A stretch of 64,000 bases of DNA, from contig NZ_JAAOIR010000001.1 in NCBI RefSeq assembly GCF_011440375.1, positions 806,001 through 870,000 of the forward strand. The letters are read 5' to 3'. The translations under genes were made by a program, and so were the position numbers. Source of the DNA: Halorubellus sp. JP-L1. GTDB lineage: Archaea; Halobacteriota; Halobacteria; Halobacteriales; Natrialbaceae. A model generated the notes under the pieces. It was given only the letters and a program-made list of their open reading frames with translations. It was not told the DNA's origin and did not search any database. Shown here one piece after another: positions 33,658 to 42,534 of the stretch (the first letter of the stretch is position 1; each line of letters begins with the position of its first letter).

Positions 33658-34389
33658 ATGTATAAGCACGTCGCCTGTCTGGTTCGCAAGGACGACATGA
33701 CCCACGAGGAGTTCATGGACTACTGGCAGCACGAGCACAGTCCGCTCGCGAAGGACATCGAAGGCGTCGTCCGCTACCACACCGTCTACCCCACCGACCC
33801 GGAGAACGCCGAGTTCGACGGGCTCGCGGAACTTTACTTCGAGACGCTCGACGACCTCCACGAGGCCCTCGGCAGCGAGGGCAGTCGCGACTACGACCCC
33901 ACCCGCGAGGTCGCCGCGGCCGCGCGCGAGGACGTGAACAACTTCCTCGCCGTGAACGAGCGCCCGCGCTTCATCGGCGAGGAGAAGGTCTGGAAGGACG
34001 AAGTCGACGGCGACACCGACGGTCTCTACAAGCACTCCGCGTTCCTCGTCCGCAAGGAGGGAATGAGCCACGACGAGTTCCGCGAGTACTGGGAGGACAA
34101 CCACAGTCCGCTCGCGAAGGACATCGAGGGCGTCGTTCGCTACCAGACCGTCTACCCCACCGACCCGGAGAACGCCGAGTTCGACGGCGTCGCCGAGCTC
34201 TACTTCGAGACGCTCGACGACCTCCACGAGGCCCTCGGCAGCGAAGGCAGTCGCGACTACGACCCCACCCGCGAGGTCGCCGCGGCCGCGCGCGAGGACG
34301 TGAACAACTTCCTCGCCGTGAACGAGCGCCCGCGCTTCATCGGCGAGGAGGTCGTCCAGAAGGACGAGGTCGACGCCGAGGGGTACTGA
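33658..34389 (+). CDS. Tandem EthD-domain protein
   Basis: 243 residues made of two copies of a ~122-residue EthD/dimeric alpha-beta-barrel domain. Each copy has YKHxAxLVRKxxMxHxEFxxYW, HSPLAKDIEGVVRYxTVYPTDP and the tail NNFLAVNERPRFIGEE. EthD proteins are linked to ether and aromatic-compound degradation and usually form homodimers, so this chain may be a single-chain dimer. The copies are nearly identical in DNA. It overlaps the HD gene by one base. The substrate is unknown. Confidence 0.82.
   Translation: MYKHVACLVRKDDMTHEEFMDYWQHEHSPLAKDIEGVVRYHTVYPTDPENAEFDGLAELYFETLDDLHEALGSEGSRDYDPTREVAAAAREDVNNFLAVNERPRFIGEEKVWKDEVDGDTDGLYKHSAFLVRKEGMSHDEFREYWEDNHSPLAKDIEGVVRYQTVYPTDPENAEFDGVAELYFETLDDLHEALGSEGSRDYDPTREVAAAAREDVNNFLAVNERPRFIGEEVVQKDEVDAEGY
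33741..34350 (+). repeat. Near-identical duplicated domain DNA in the EthD gene
   Basis: Bases 33741-33984 match 34107-34350 with about nine differences by eye over 244 bases, period 366. The first ~80 bases of each copy are clearly more diverged. This is the mark of a recent duplication or of ongoing gene conversion. Confidence 0.9.
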
Positions 34390-35033
34390 TGGCCGACGAG
34401 GACGCCCCGGCGAGCGAGGCGGCGGCCGACGACGGCGGCACGCCGGACTACGACGCGCAGGTCCGCGAGGCGTTCCCGGAACTCGAGGAGATCGGCGACG
34501 ACGACCTCCGCGAGCGGGTCGTGGAGGCGTGGGTGCTCGCGCTGGAACGCGGCGGCTGGCAGGACGTCTACGACATCCCGTACGCGTGGAACATCCACGA
34601 CGTCACGAACGTCGAGCACGTCCGCGGCGTGACGAAGGTCGCGCTGGAGTCCGCGCGCGTCCAGCGCGAGTTCCACGGCGCGGACGTCGACGTGGACGTC
34701 GTCGTCGCCGCGTGCTTGCTCCACGACGTCGGGAAGTGCTACGAGTACGTCGAGCACGTCCCCGCGGAGACGCTCGTCGACCCGGACCGCGAGCGCTACG
34801 CGACCGACGAAATCCCGCACTCGCTCTCGGGGTACGCGCTCGCGCACGAGGTCGGTGTCCCCATCGGCGTCCAGCGCGCGATCCCGCACTTCCTCGGCGA
34901 GGTACCCCAGCGAACGCTCGAGGCGGAGCTCGTGAAGTCCGCGAACTCGGCGTCCTCGAACGCCATCACGGACGCCGCGATGGGCATCACGCTCAAGGAG
35001 TGGGTCGACGAGTACAGCCAGACCCAGAACTAG
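34389..35033 (+). CDS. HD-domain phosphohydrolase-like protein
   Basis: 214 residues. The HD metal site is spread over NIHDVTNVEHVRGVTKVAL, VVVAACLLHDVGKCYEY and SLSGYALAHEVG. An acidic ~30-residue N-terminus precedes it. HD enzymes cleave phosphate esters or act as metal hydrolases on small molecules. Its ATG overlaps the EthD stop (TGATG), so the two are cotranslated and likely act on the same metabolite. Confidence 0.8.
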   Translation: MADEDAPASEAAADDGGTPDYDAQVREAFPELEEIGDDDLRERVVEAWVLALERGGWQDVYDIPYAWNIHDVTNVEHVRGVTKVALESARVQREFHGADVDVDVVVAACLLHDVGKCYEYVEHVPAETLVDPDRERYATDEIPHSLSGYALAHEVGVPIGVQRAIPHFLGEVPQRTLEAELVKSANSASSNAITDAAMGITLKEWVDEYSQTQN

Positions 35034-35095
35034 CTCGCACGGAGTGCATCTCCACGCGGGGGGGAGTGCGTCGCTTTCGAACGGCGCGTGGCGTC

Positions 35096-35305
35096 TCAGA
35101 CCGGTAGTTGGGGCACGATCATCGCGGCGAACGCGACGTCGAGCAGCGCGAGCACGATGACGAGTATCGCTCCTGGTACGCCGAATATCGCACAGATGAG
35201 GAGGGTGATGAGCGAGATCTGGACGCCGAGACCGAGCACGTTCGCGAGGAAGAGGATGAGCAGGCCGACGATGGCGTTGACGACGAGTGCGCGTGCGGAG
35301 ACCAT
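35096..35305 (-). CDS. BofA family membrane protein
   Basis: 69 residues with two hydrophobic stretches: NAIVGLLILFLANVLGLGV and FGVPGAILVIVLALL. The pattern LILFLANVLGLGVQISLIT followed by GVPGAI matches the pro-sigmaK-processing-inhibitor BofA family. In Bacillus BofA restrains an M50 protease; archaeal copies lack sigmaK, so the target must differ. An M50 protease is encoded at 10943, though not nearby. Confidence 0.75.
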   Translation of the reverse strand: MVSARALVVNAIVGLLILFLANVLGLGVQISLITLLICAIFGVPGAILVIVLALLDVAFAAMIVPQLPV

Positions 35306-35515
35306 GTCCCGAGTTGGACCGCCCCACTCTTTGTTAGCCAGCCGTTGTCTTCGCGAGTCCTGACGCTATCGGCCTGCGACCGCAAGCGTTCGCCGAGCGT
35401 TCCGGTATCTCAGTGCTACCGCGCGGACCGTCCAGGGGGCCTCGTTATCGTTGGTGCCGTTTCGATGCTGGATACGAGGGCAACCCTTATCAGTAATAGA
35501 AACGATTGTTACCAT

Positions 35516-35632
35516 ATGACACAGGTGATGTCTCGGTACGAGTGCACAGCGTGCGGTCGCGAGACACAGAACGTCGAACGGACCTGCCGGAAGTGCGGCG
35601 GCGAGATGCACGACACCGCCGTCAAACGATAA
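35516..35632 (+). CDS. Rubrerythrin-like zinc-ribbon micro-protein
   Basis: 38 residues with two knuckles, YECTACG and TCRKCGGEM, forming one zinc ribbon. ATG 35516 is preferred: CTTATCA lies about 27 bases upstream; an ATG four codons later is possible. Such tiny zinc-ribbon proteins are abundant in haloarchaea. The function is unknown. Confidence 0.65.
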   Translation: MTQVMSRYECTACGRETQNVERTCRKCGGEMHDTAVKR

Positions 35633-35724
35633 CGAACGAACCCGCCCACGACTCAGATCGCCGTCCGTCGGCCACGCGTCCGCCCCGGGCCCGGTGTGGA
35701 CGACGGCCCCTGCTTCTTCACGCC

Positions 35725-38700
35725 CTAGCGTTCGCTCGCCCAGACGCCGACGAGTACGAGCGCGCCGACGACGAGCGACCCGGCCCCGACGAGCGTCGCG
35801 CCCGTCGCCATCCCGAGCGCGCCCGCGCCGACGCCCCCGCCGCCGACTGCGCTCGCGAGCGCCGCCCGGACGCCGACGCCGGACTCGCGCTCCTCCAGCG
35901 CCACCACTCGCTCGTCCAGTGCCGCCAGTTCGTCGCCGGCCGCCACCGACTCCGGCAAGTCCGCGACCGCGTCCAGCGCCGTCTCCGCGTCCGACGCCGC
36001 CGCAGCCGCGTCCGACGCCGCCGCATCCGCGTCCGACGCCGCCGCATCCGCGTCCGACGCCGCCGTCTCCGCCTCCGCTGCCGCCGCTTCTGCCGTCGAC
36101 AACGCAGTCTCCGCGTCCGCCGCAGCCGCGTCCACCTCGGAGGACGCCGCCTCCGCGGCTTCTCGCGCGTCGCTCGCCTCGGCCTCGACCGCGTCCAGTC
36201 GCTCGGTCGCGTCCGCGAGGTCCGACCGGAGCGTCGACAGCGACGCCCGGACGGTCTCGACGGCCTCCGCGTCCGCGGTCTCGCCGTCGTCGACCATCGA
36301 CGCGGACAGGTCCTCGACGCGCTCGCGCACCGACGCGACGTCCTCGCCGACCGCGTCCAGCGCCGCCTCCGTCGCGTGGTCGTCGGCCGCCGACTCCACC
36401 GCCGTCACCCGTTCGTCCACCGCCGCGACCGACTCCCGGATCGCCGCCACGTCCACCTCGAGGGATTCGGCGTCCGCCGCGACGTCGTCCACGCGCTCGT
36501 CGACCGCGTCCAGGCGCGAATCGACGTCGCCCACCGAGTCCTCGACCGCTCCAATCGAGTCCTCGTTCGCGTCGAGGCGGTCCTCGACAGCGTCCGTGCG
36601 GTCAGCGAGCGACGACACCGATTCCTCGAGGTCGTCCGCGCGGTCCGCGAACCGGTCCTCGAGTGCCACGACGTCGTCGGCGACGTCCTCGAGACGCGCG
36701 GGCACGGCTTCGAGGTCGTTCGTGCGCTCGGCGAGCGCCTCGGTTCGGTCGTCGATGCCGGCCACACGCTCGTCGACGTCGTCCACTCGGTCGCCCAGGC
36801 GATCGGTCGTCGACGCGAGTTCGCCCATGCGGTCGTCGACGCTCGCCACGTCGCCCGCCAGGTCGTCGAGCGCGACCTCCAGCTCGTCGAGCGCGCCCTC
36901 CAGCGCGTGCAGGTCGTCCGCGACCGCCTGCACGTCAGCGTCGACGGCATCTCGCGTCGCCTCCAGGTCCGCTTCGAGGTCGTCGACCGTCGCCGCCGTA
37001 GCCGTCCGCTCGTCGAGCGCCTCGACGGTCGACGCCGACGCCATCCGCGACTCCACGTCGTCGATCTCCGCCGCCAGGTCCGCCTCCACGTCGTCGAGCG
37101 CATCCCCCACGTCCGCCAGGCGATCGTCGAGCACCGACAGCTCTCCCCGCAAGTCCGTCACGCGCTCGCCGGTCTCGTCGACATCGGCTTCCACCGCGTC
37201 CACGTTCGCCTCCACCGCGTCGACGTCCGCTTCCACTTCGTCGACATTCGCTTCCACTTCGTCGACATTCGCTTCCACCGCGTCCACGTTCGCCTCCACC
37301 GCGTCGATGTCGGCGGCGACGGCGTCGACGTCCGATTCGACGGTCTCGACGCGGTCGGCGGTCGCCATCTCCGCGGAGACGGCCGCGAGCTGATCGGAGA
37401 CGTCCTCGAGTCGGTCACGTAGGTCGGAAATCTCGTCGTCGCGGTTCGCGAGGCGGTCGAAGAGCTTCGTGATGGCGGCGTCGTCGGTCGAATCGATTGA
37501 GTCAGTCGCGTCGGTCGAATCGGTCGCGTCGGTCGCGTCGGTCGCGGCGGTCGCGGCGGCCGCGAGCGTCGCCTGTTCGGGGCCGTCGGTCCCGCTACCG
37601 TCGCCTTCGTCTTCGTCGTCGGCATCGTCGCCGTCGTCGCCCGCGGCGGTCCCGGCGTCGGACGCGTCGATGTCGCCACGGCCACTGAAGCCGCCGTCGG
37701 CGCCCCACGTCACGTCCTCGAACGCGTCCACGCCGTCGGTCGCCGCCGCGTGCGCGCCGCGAGCGACGCTCACCGCCGGGTCGTCGACGAGCGTCGCCTC
37801 GGTCACGCGGAGGTCGAGCGCGCCCTCGTCGAACCGGCCCGCGGCGAGCACCTCCAATCCGGGGACGGCAGCCTCGCCACCGATGACCACCGGAACGCTC
37901 ACGCCCTCGCGGACGTCGCCCTCGGTCGCCTCCTCCACGGTCGCGTCGACGACGTCGCCGACGAGCGCGTCGTAGCCGCGAGCGAGCGCGCCCTCCACGC
38001 CGCCCTCGGCGCCCGGTTCGATCGTCGTCCGCGCCTGCACGCCCCGGACCTGGTCGACCGACTCCCCGGTGGCCGTCGCGGCCTGCTCGGCGACCCAGTC
38101 GCCACCCTTCGCGACCGAGAACGCGAGCACCGGCACGCCGTAGTAGACGAGCGCCACCGACGTCGACTCCGCCCCGACCGCGACGCCGACGCCCGTGAGG
38201 TTCGACCCCGCGAGCGCGTCGTACACCACCGCGAACCCGGACGTGATCGGCGTCGGCTCGTACCCCAGGCCGGCGAGCACCGACTGCACGGCCTCCCGGT
38301 GGGTCGCCGTCGGCACGGCCGCGTCCACGATCGTCCCCGGTACCGAGTACGCCAACCGCGACGCGTCATCGCTGTCGGCGTCATCGCCGTCGCCGCCGGT
38401 CGCGGCGCTCCGCGGGGGTTCGCCGAGGAACTCCGACGCGAGCGCGGCGAACACGTCCGCGACGTCCTCTCGGTCCGCGAGCACGCCGTGCTCGAGGAGG
38501 TGCTCCGGGTCCCGGTCGACGGCCGCCGCCGCTCGCGTCGCGTCCGGCCCGACGACGTACGTCGCGTCGTCGACGCGCACCGTCGAGAGCGCGGCCTTCG
38601 AGAGGTCCGTCTCCAGGAAGTCCGCGTCCGATACTCGCAGATACAGTGGTGACGTCTCCGAGACCGTCGGCGTCGCCGGGTCGCCGCGTGCCACCCTGAA

Positions 38701-38733
38701 CCCCCGCGTCCCGATGTCGAAACCCGTAGCCAT
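35725..38733 (-). CDS. Actin/Hsp70-fold-like coiled-coil membrane-anchored protein
   Basis: 1002 residues. The head (~1-345) looks like an ASKHA ATPase: Asp6-x-Gly8-Thr9 in GFDIGTRGFRVA (phosphate loop 1), GVAVGAESTSVALVYYGVPV near 183-202 (loop 2, with the usual Asp replaced by Ala), and VVIGGEAAVPGLE near 282-294 (adenosine loop). An acidic linker with repeated TDA/TDS follows (~350-415). A very long coiled coil (~420-950) is rich in heptads such as VDAVEAN. A hydrophobic helix (~968-998) ends the chain. Haloarchaea have actin-like filament proteins (salactin, volactin), but a coiled-coil and membrane fusion is unusual as far as I know. It is 43 bases downstream of a membrane-protein gene on the same strand. 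Confidence 0.7.
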   Translation of the reverse strand: MATGFDIGTRGFRVARGDPATPTVSETSPLYLRVSDADFLETDLSKAALSTVRVDDATYVVGPDATRAAAAVDRDPEHLLEHGVLADREDVADVFAALASEFLGEPPRSAATGGDGDDADSDDASRLAYSVPGTIVDAAVPTATHREAVQSVLAGLGYEPTPITSGFAVVYDALAGSNLTGVGVAVGAESTSVALVYYGVPVLAFSVAKGGDWVAEQAATATGESVDQVRGVQARTTIEPGAEGGVEGALARGYDALVGDVVDATVEEATEGDVREGVSVPVVIGGEAAVPGLEVLAAGRFDEGALDLRVTEATLVDDPAVSVARGAHAAATDGVDAFEDVTWGADGGFSGRGDIDASDAGTAAGDDGDDADDEDEGDGSGTDGPEQATLAAAATAATDATDATDSTDATDSIDSTDDAAITKLFDRLANRDDEISDLRDRLEDVSDQLAAVSAEMATADRVETVESDVDAVAADIDAVEANVDAVEANVDEVEANVDEVEADVDAVEANVDAVEADVDETGERVTDLRGELSVLDDRLADVGDALDDVEADLAAEIDDVESRMASASTVEALDERTATAATVDDLEADLEATRDAVDADVQAVADDLHALEGALDELEVALDDLAGDVASVDDRMGELASTTDRLGDRVDDVDERVAGIDDRTEALAERTNDLEAVPARLEDVADDVVALEDRFADRADDLEESVSSLADRTDAVEDRLDANEDSIGAVEDSVGDVDSRLDAVDERVDDVAADAESLEVDVAAIRESVAAVDERVTAVESAADDHATEAALDAVGEDVASVRERVEDLSASMVDDGETADAEAVETVRASLSTLRSDLADATERLDAVEAEASDAREAAEAASSEVDAAAADAETALSTAEAAAAEAETAASDADAAASDADAAASDAAAAASDAETALDAVADLPESVAAGDELAALDERVVALEERESGVGVRAALASAVGGGGVGAGALGMATGATLVGAGSLVVGALVLVGVWASER
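35991..36066 (-). repeat. 21-base repeats coding SDADAAA heptads
   Basis: CCGACGCCGCCGCAKCCGCGT repeats at 35991, 36012, 36033 and 36054. Encoded heptads are Ser-Asp-Ala-rich and lie near the C-terminal end of the coiled coil. Confidence 0.8.
37174..37338 (-). repeat. 21-base repeats coding VDAVEAN heptads
   Basis: About seven successive 21-base units encode heptads of the form V-D-x-V-E-A-N/D (residues ~466-520). The units differ mainly at synonymous or Ala/Glu positions. This indicates growth of the coiled coil by heptad duplication. Confidence 0.85.
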
Positions 38734-38776
38734 GCCCCCCGATTCAGAGGCGGCCGTCTAAGTCGTTACCCCTCTC

Positions 38777-39820
38777 TCAGGGCGTCCCCGGCGTGAACGA
38801 CTCGTCGACCCACGCCGCCGGGAGGACGCGCAGCAGTCCGTCGCGCTCGAGGTCCTCGGTCGTGACGAACAGGATGTCGTCGCCGCCGGCGACGGCGGTC
38901 CCGCCGCGGAGCACCTCGTCCCAGTGGTCGAGGACGGCGTCCGGGATCGGGAGTTCGCGGGCGTCGGCGCCGATCTCGCTGCTCGCGACGTACCGCACTC
39001 CCGAGCCGGCCTCGACCGCGTCGTAGTCCCCGGAGACCAGCACCGCGTCGTCGTCCGACCGGATCCCCCAGAACGCCTCGGCCGAATGCGACAGGAACCC
39101 CTGGTTGAACGCCCGCTGGGGCACCGGGACCTCTCGGCTCTGCCTGTCGAAGGCCGCCTCGCCAAGGCGGTCGGCGTCATCGGGAAGCGTCGTCTCGCCG
39201 ACCTCGCTCGCGTCACCCGCGTCGCCCGTCGTTCCCGACCGGCTCTCCTCGCTCACGTCGCCCGGTTCGCCCAGCTCGATCGATTCGCCCGACTCGTCCA
39301 TCTCGCCGATGTCGCTCGCCTCCCCCGACGCGTCCGCGCCGCTGGACTCGGTCTCGTCGTCGGTCTCGGATTCGAGTCCCGAACTCGCCGCCTCGATGTC
39401 CGGGCTCGTATCCGCGACCGCTTCGGCCGCGTCGCCGCCGACGTGTTCGTCCGCGCCGACGTCGCCGTCCTCGCTGGCGACCGCGTCGACATCGGGGGCC
39501 GTGTCGACCACGTCAGTCTGGTCGACGCCCGACCCCCCGCCATGGTCGCGCGACCGCCGCCCCTGGACGAACGCGACCCCGAGGAGAGCCGCTCCGAGGG
39601 CGAGGCTCCCGAGGCCGCGCCGGCGGTCGCCGCGCCGGAACGCCCGGAGACCGCGCAGGGCGCTCGTGCCGCCGACGACAGCTGCTACCGCGCCAGGGTC
39701 GACGCGTCGCCAAAGCGACCGCGGTAGCGTCGAGAGATAGCCCCCACCGCTGTCCGTCGCCCCCTCGCTGCCGACGTCCGATTCGGACTCCGCTCGCGTA
39801 CTCGATTCGGTCAGGTCCAT
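38777..39820 (-). CDS. Membrane protein paired with the actin-like coiled-coil protein
   Basis: 347 residues from ATG 39820. After a ~30-residue polar start come two hydrophobic stretches (PGAVAAVVGGTSALRGL; GLGSLALGAALLGVAFVQG) with basic residues between. A long Ser/Asp/Glu linker (~90-225) follows, then a ~115-residue C-terminal domain with PVPQRAFNQGFLSHSAEAFW, DDAVLVSGDYDAVEAG and DILFVTTEDLERDGLLRVLP. No family was recognised. It is first in a two-gene unit, so it may anchor or regulate the next product. TATA not identified with confidence. Confidence 0.6.
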   Translation of the reverse strand: MDLTESSTRAESESDVGSEGATDSGGGYLSTLPRSLWRRVDPGAVAAVVGGTSALRGLRAFRRGDRRRGLGSLALGAALLGVAFVQGRRSRDHGGGSGVDQTDVVDTAPDVDAVASEDGDVGADEHVGGDAAEAVADTSPDIEAASSGLESETDDETESSGADASGEASDIGEMDESGESIELGEPGDVSEESRSGTTGDAGDASEVGETTLPDDADRLGEAAFDRQSREVPVPQRAFNQGFLSHSAEAFWGIRSDDDAVLVSGDYDAVEAGSGVRYVASSEIGADARELPIPDAVLDHWDEVLRGGTAVAGGDDILFVTTEDLERDGLLRVLPAAWVDESFTPGTP

Positions 39821-39941
39821 GCCGATCGGTTCGGTCGCGACACGCAAACCAGTACGGCCGGCAGTGTTCGATACCGGCGCGCCGTCCCGCGCTATCGGGC
39901 GGCCCTACGCGGAACGCTAACCGGACAGAAAGAGACCCAGT

Positions 39942-40913
39942 TCAGACGGCGTCCAGGCCGTTCTCCTTCCGGAGCGTGTTGATGTAGCTCCGGAAGCCCT
40001 CCTCGAGCCCGTACTCGGGCTCGTACCCGAGGTCCTCCTGGGCTTTCGTCATGTCGAGGCGCTGCGTCCACGGGAGTTCGCCGTCGTCGTTCACCGTGAT
40101 GTCCGCGTCCGGCACGATGCGCTCGACGGTCTCGGCGGCCTCGCGGACGCTCGCGAGTTCGCCGCGGACGTTGTACACACGCTGCGTGAGGTCGTCCTCG
40201 TCCGCGAACGCCCCGAGCCTGAAGGCTTGCGCGATGTCGGCGACGTGCTGCCAGTCGATCTCCTCGGTGCCGTAGTCGACCTCGAACGGCTCGCCGAGCG
40301 CGGGCTTCTCGACGATGTTCGCGAGGAACGCCGACCCGCCCGTCTCGCGGTACGGGCCGTACGCGACCGTCGGCCGGAGCGCGACGTCGCTGACGCCGTA
40401 CTCCTCGCGGTAGACGCGAGCCTGGTGCTCGTTGTACTCCTTCGTCGCGCCGTAGAGCGTGTCCGGGTACGTGAGGTCCTCTTCAGTCACCCACCAGTCG
40501 CCGCCGTCGTCGTAGTGGTGTGGCGGCGCGTAGATCGCCGCGCTCGACGCCCACGCGACGCGCTCGACCTGGTCGTCGAGCGTCCGCGCGGCCTCGAAGA
40601 CGTTGCTCGTGCCCTCGACGTTCACCTCCATCGCCGCGCGCGGGTTCTCCTCGGCGGTGTTCGTCAGGAGCGCCGCGAGGTGCACGATGTGCGTCGTGCC
40701 GGTGTCCGCGACCGCGCTCACGACGTCCGTCGGGTCGGAGACGTCGCCGCGACGCGTCTCCACCTCGTCGGCGATCCCGACTTTTTCGAGTATGCGTTCG
40801 TCCGTCGAGAGGTCGTACGCGACCACGTCGTGTCCGTGCTCGACGAGGTCCTTCGCAACGTAGGACCCGATGAATCCCGTGCCACCGGTAACGAGGACAG
40901 TATTGTCGCTCAT
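39942..40913 (-). CDS. NAD-dependent epimerase/dehydratase (extended SDR)
   Basis: 323 residues. VLVTGGTGFIGSYVAKDL is the NAD-binding glycine loop, ASSAAIYAPP supplies the Ser, and DTLYGATKEYNE the catalytic Tyr-xxx-Lys. The C-terminal region EEIDWQHVADIAQAF binds the sugar-nucleotide or other substrate. It may be a UDP-sugar epimerase or dehydratase, but no glycan cluster is adjacent, so the substrate is open. Confidence 0.85.
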   Translation of the reverse strand: MSDNTVLVTGGTGFIGSYVAKDLVEHGHDVVAYDLSTDERILEKVGIADEVETRRGDVSDPTDVVSAVADTGTTHIVHLAALLTNTAEENPRAAMEVNVEGTSNVFEAARTLDDQVERVAWASSAAIYAPPHHYDDGGDWWVTEEDLTYPDTLYGATKEYNEHQARVYREEYGVSDVALRPTVAYGPYRETGGSAFLANIVEKPALGEPFEVDYGTEEIDWQHVADIAQAFRLGAFADEDDLTQRVYNVRGELASVREAAETVERIVPDADITVNDDGELPWTQRLDMTKAQEDLGYEPEYGLEEGFRSYINTLRKENGLDAV

Positions 40914-41048
40914 GGTCGTCGATTCACCCAGCGGCACGAAAAAGGTTGCACACTCGGCGAAACCGACGACGGGCCGGAACGACCTCGCCCCTGCCGTTTG
41001 CCGCTTCGACCGCCAACCATTATCTCGGTGACGCGAGAACGGCGACAC

Positions 41049-41339
41049 ATGGTCGACCCGAACGGCGTCGCCGTCGGCGACTTCGTCGAAGCGCCCGCGG
41101 ATGCGACCGTCCAGGCGGGCGTCTACCGCGTCGTCGGCACGCCCGGGGACGCGCTCGTCTGCCTCCGCGTCACCGACGAGAACGGTCGTCGCACGCATAC
41201 TGGCGATCTGGTCCGCGTCGGCGCCGACGCCGCCAGCGACCTCGTGCCAGCGAGCGCACCCCGCAGGACCGTCGTGGGGTTCCTCAAGAACCAGATCGAG
41301 GGACCGTACTGGATGGTGCGGTCGCTCCTTCCGTTCTAG
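41049..41339 (+). CDS. Conserved-looking 96-residue protein of unknown function
   Basis: ATG 41049 begins MVDPNGVAVGDFVEAPADA. The chain looks like a small beta-barrel (VYRVVGTPGDALVCLRVTDE; TGDLVRVGAD) with a distinctive C-terminus NQIEGPYWMVRSLLPF. No family was recognised. It is divergent from the epimerase gene, 135 bases apart. Confidence 0.6.
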   Translation: MVDPNGVAVGDFVEAPADATVQAGVYRVVGTPGDALVCLRVTDENGRRTHTGDLVRVGADAASDLVPASAPRRTVVGFLKNQIEGPYWMVRSLLPF

Positions 41340-41620
41340 ACCTCGAAGAGGAACGTCGATAATGCCCTCTTCGCGGGATGATTACGGCGATCTGCTCGGA
41401 GAACGAGCCGATAGGCAGCGTGCGTATCCATCGTTGGTCCTATCTGGGCGTCGAGTGGGTTGAGAAGGCAGTACCGGATACCGAGGGCCTATTCAGCACT
41501 ACTCCCTGGATTGAAAACGCTAGCAACTATCTCTATGTGGTTGGTTCTGCTCCGTGTATAGGTCGTTTGGGAGTGTCGGAGCGAGACAGTACTTTTTGGC
41601 TGAATTTTCGTAGGTGAGTT
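41340..41620. other. Lower-G+C gap before the YihY gene
   Basis: Visibly lower in G+C than its surroundings and without a supported gene. One 79-codon frame (41378-41617) exists but its product is neither acidic nor recognisable, and it is open only because of local composition. With the following gene it may be an inserted segment; no repeats or tRNA flank it. Confidence 0.5.
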
Positions 41621-42424
41621 ATGAGACGCGTGAGCCGCGCCTTCGAATTCGCGTTGACTGTAGGTCGGATGACTCACGAGCACCACGTCAAGTATCCGGC
41701 GGCCGCGCTCGCGTACTATGCGTTCGTATCCCAGATCCCACTCCTGATATTGGTGGTCGCTCTCATCGGCGACCAACTCGTCAGTGAGGTCCAGGGGATC
41801 ACGCCCGACTTTCTCACCCCCGATGCCCAGCAGCTACTCTCCGAGGCATTGGTTACCGCATCGGGGCGAGCCTGGGCGGCACTGTTCGCAGTCGGCGTGC
41901 TTGCCTGGAGCGGCGCAAACATCGTGATCGGCTTCCAGACGGTCGTTAACCGGGTCGAACGTGCTCCCCGAGAATCACTTCGCACGCAGCTTCACGATGC
42001 CAGTAGTATCCTGGGCTCCTTCGGCCTGGTCGTCGTCGCGATAATCCTCACGAACCTGATTTTTGCGCTCGTACCGATCGGCCGAGTTCTTTCTTCTAGC
42101 AAGCCGTTCGTTCAATTCGGCATGCTGACGATCGCGTTCCTCCCCCTCTATTATGCCCCATCGCGAGTGGTGACTTCACTTACAGAGGCGCTCCCAGGGG
42201 CTCTGACGGCCGCGACCGGGTGGACCGTCCTGCTGACAGCAATCAGCGCGTACGCCGCTAATGCCCCTCGATACGCGCTCTATGGCGTTCTCAGTGGGAT
42301 CATCATCATCCTCACGAGCTTCTATCTGGGCGCTATCGTGCTCATGATCGGAGCGATCGTGAACACTGTAATTGCCGATACGGACGACAGCGAGGGATCG
42401 TCGCGTAGGTCCCGAAGACAATAA
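41621..42424 (+). CDS. YihY/BrkB family membrane protein
   Basis: 267 residues. HEHHVKYPAAALAYYAFVSQIPLLI is the conserved opening of the YihY/UPF0761 family (quoted here as overlapping parts: HVKYPAAALAYYAF, SQIPLLILVV). About six membrane helices follow, with AWAALFAVGVLAWSGANIV and YALYGVLSGIIIILTSFYLG. The family is once misnamed ribonuclease BN and its role is unsettled. Codon choice is clearly less G+C-biased than neighbours, suggesting later acquisition. GGTGAG lies four bases before the ATG. Confidence 0.85.
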   Translation: MRRVSRAFEFALTVGRMTHEHHVKYPAAALAYYAFVSQIPLLILVVALIGDQLVSEVQGITPDFLTPDAQQLLSEALVTASGRAWAALFAVGVLAWSGANIVIGFQTVVNRVERAPRESLRTQLHDASSILGSFGLVVVAIILTNLIFALVPIGRVLSSSKPFVQFGMLTIAFLPLYYAPSRVVTSLTEALPGALTAATGWTVLLTAISAYAANAPRYALYGVLSGIIIILTSFYLGAIVLMIGAIVNTVIADTDDSEGSSRRSRRQ

Positions 42425-42534
42425 TCCCCAGGGAGAACGGCGGTCGTTGCGTCACCTCGATTCCCCGCATCGATCGAACCGGGGTTCCCGAGGGAACGTG
42501 CGAGAACCGCTACGGTGACGCTCGCGCGAGCGCC

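Noticed and set aside
35506-37422. Long arginine-rich frame opposite the coiled-coil gene
   Set aside because: It mirrors the repeats of the acidic coiled coil and has the basic composition of an antisense shadow.
41378-41617. 79-codon frame before YihY
   Set aside because: No acidic bias, no family match, and no promoter or ribosome binding site that fits.
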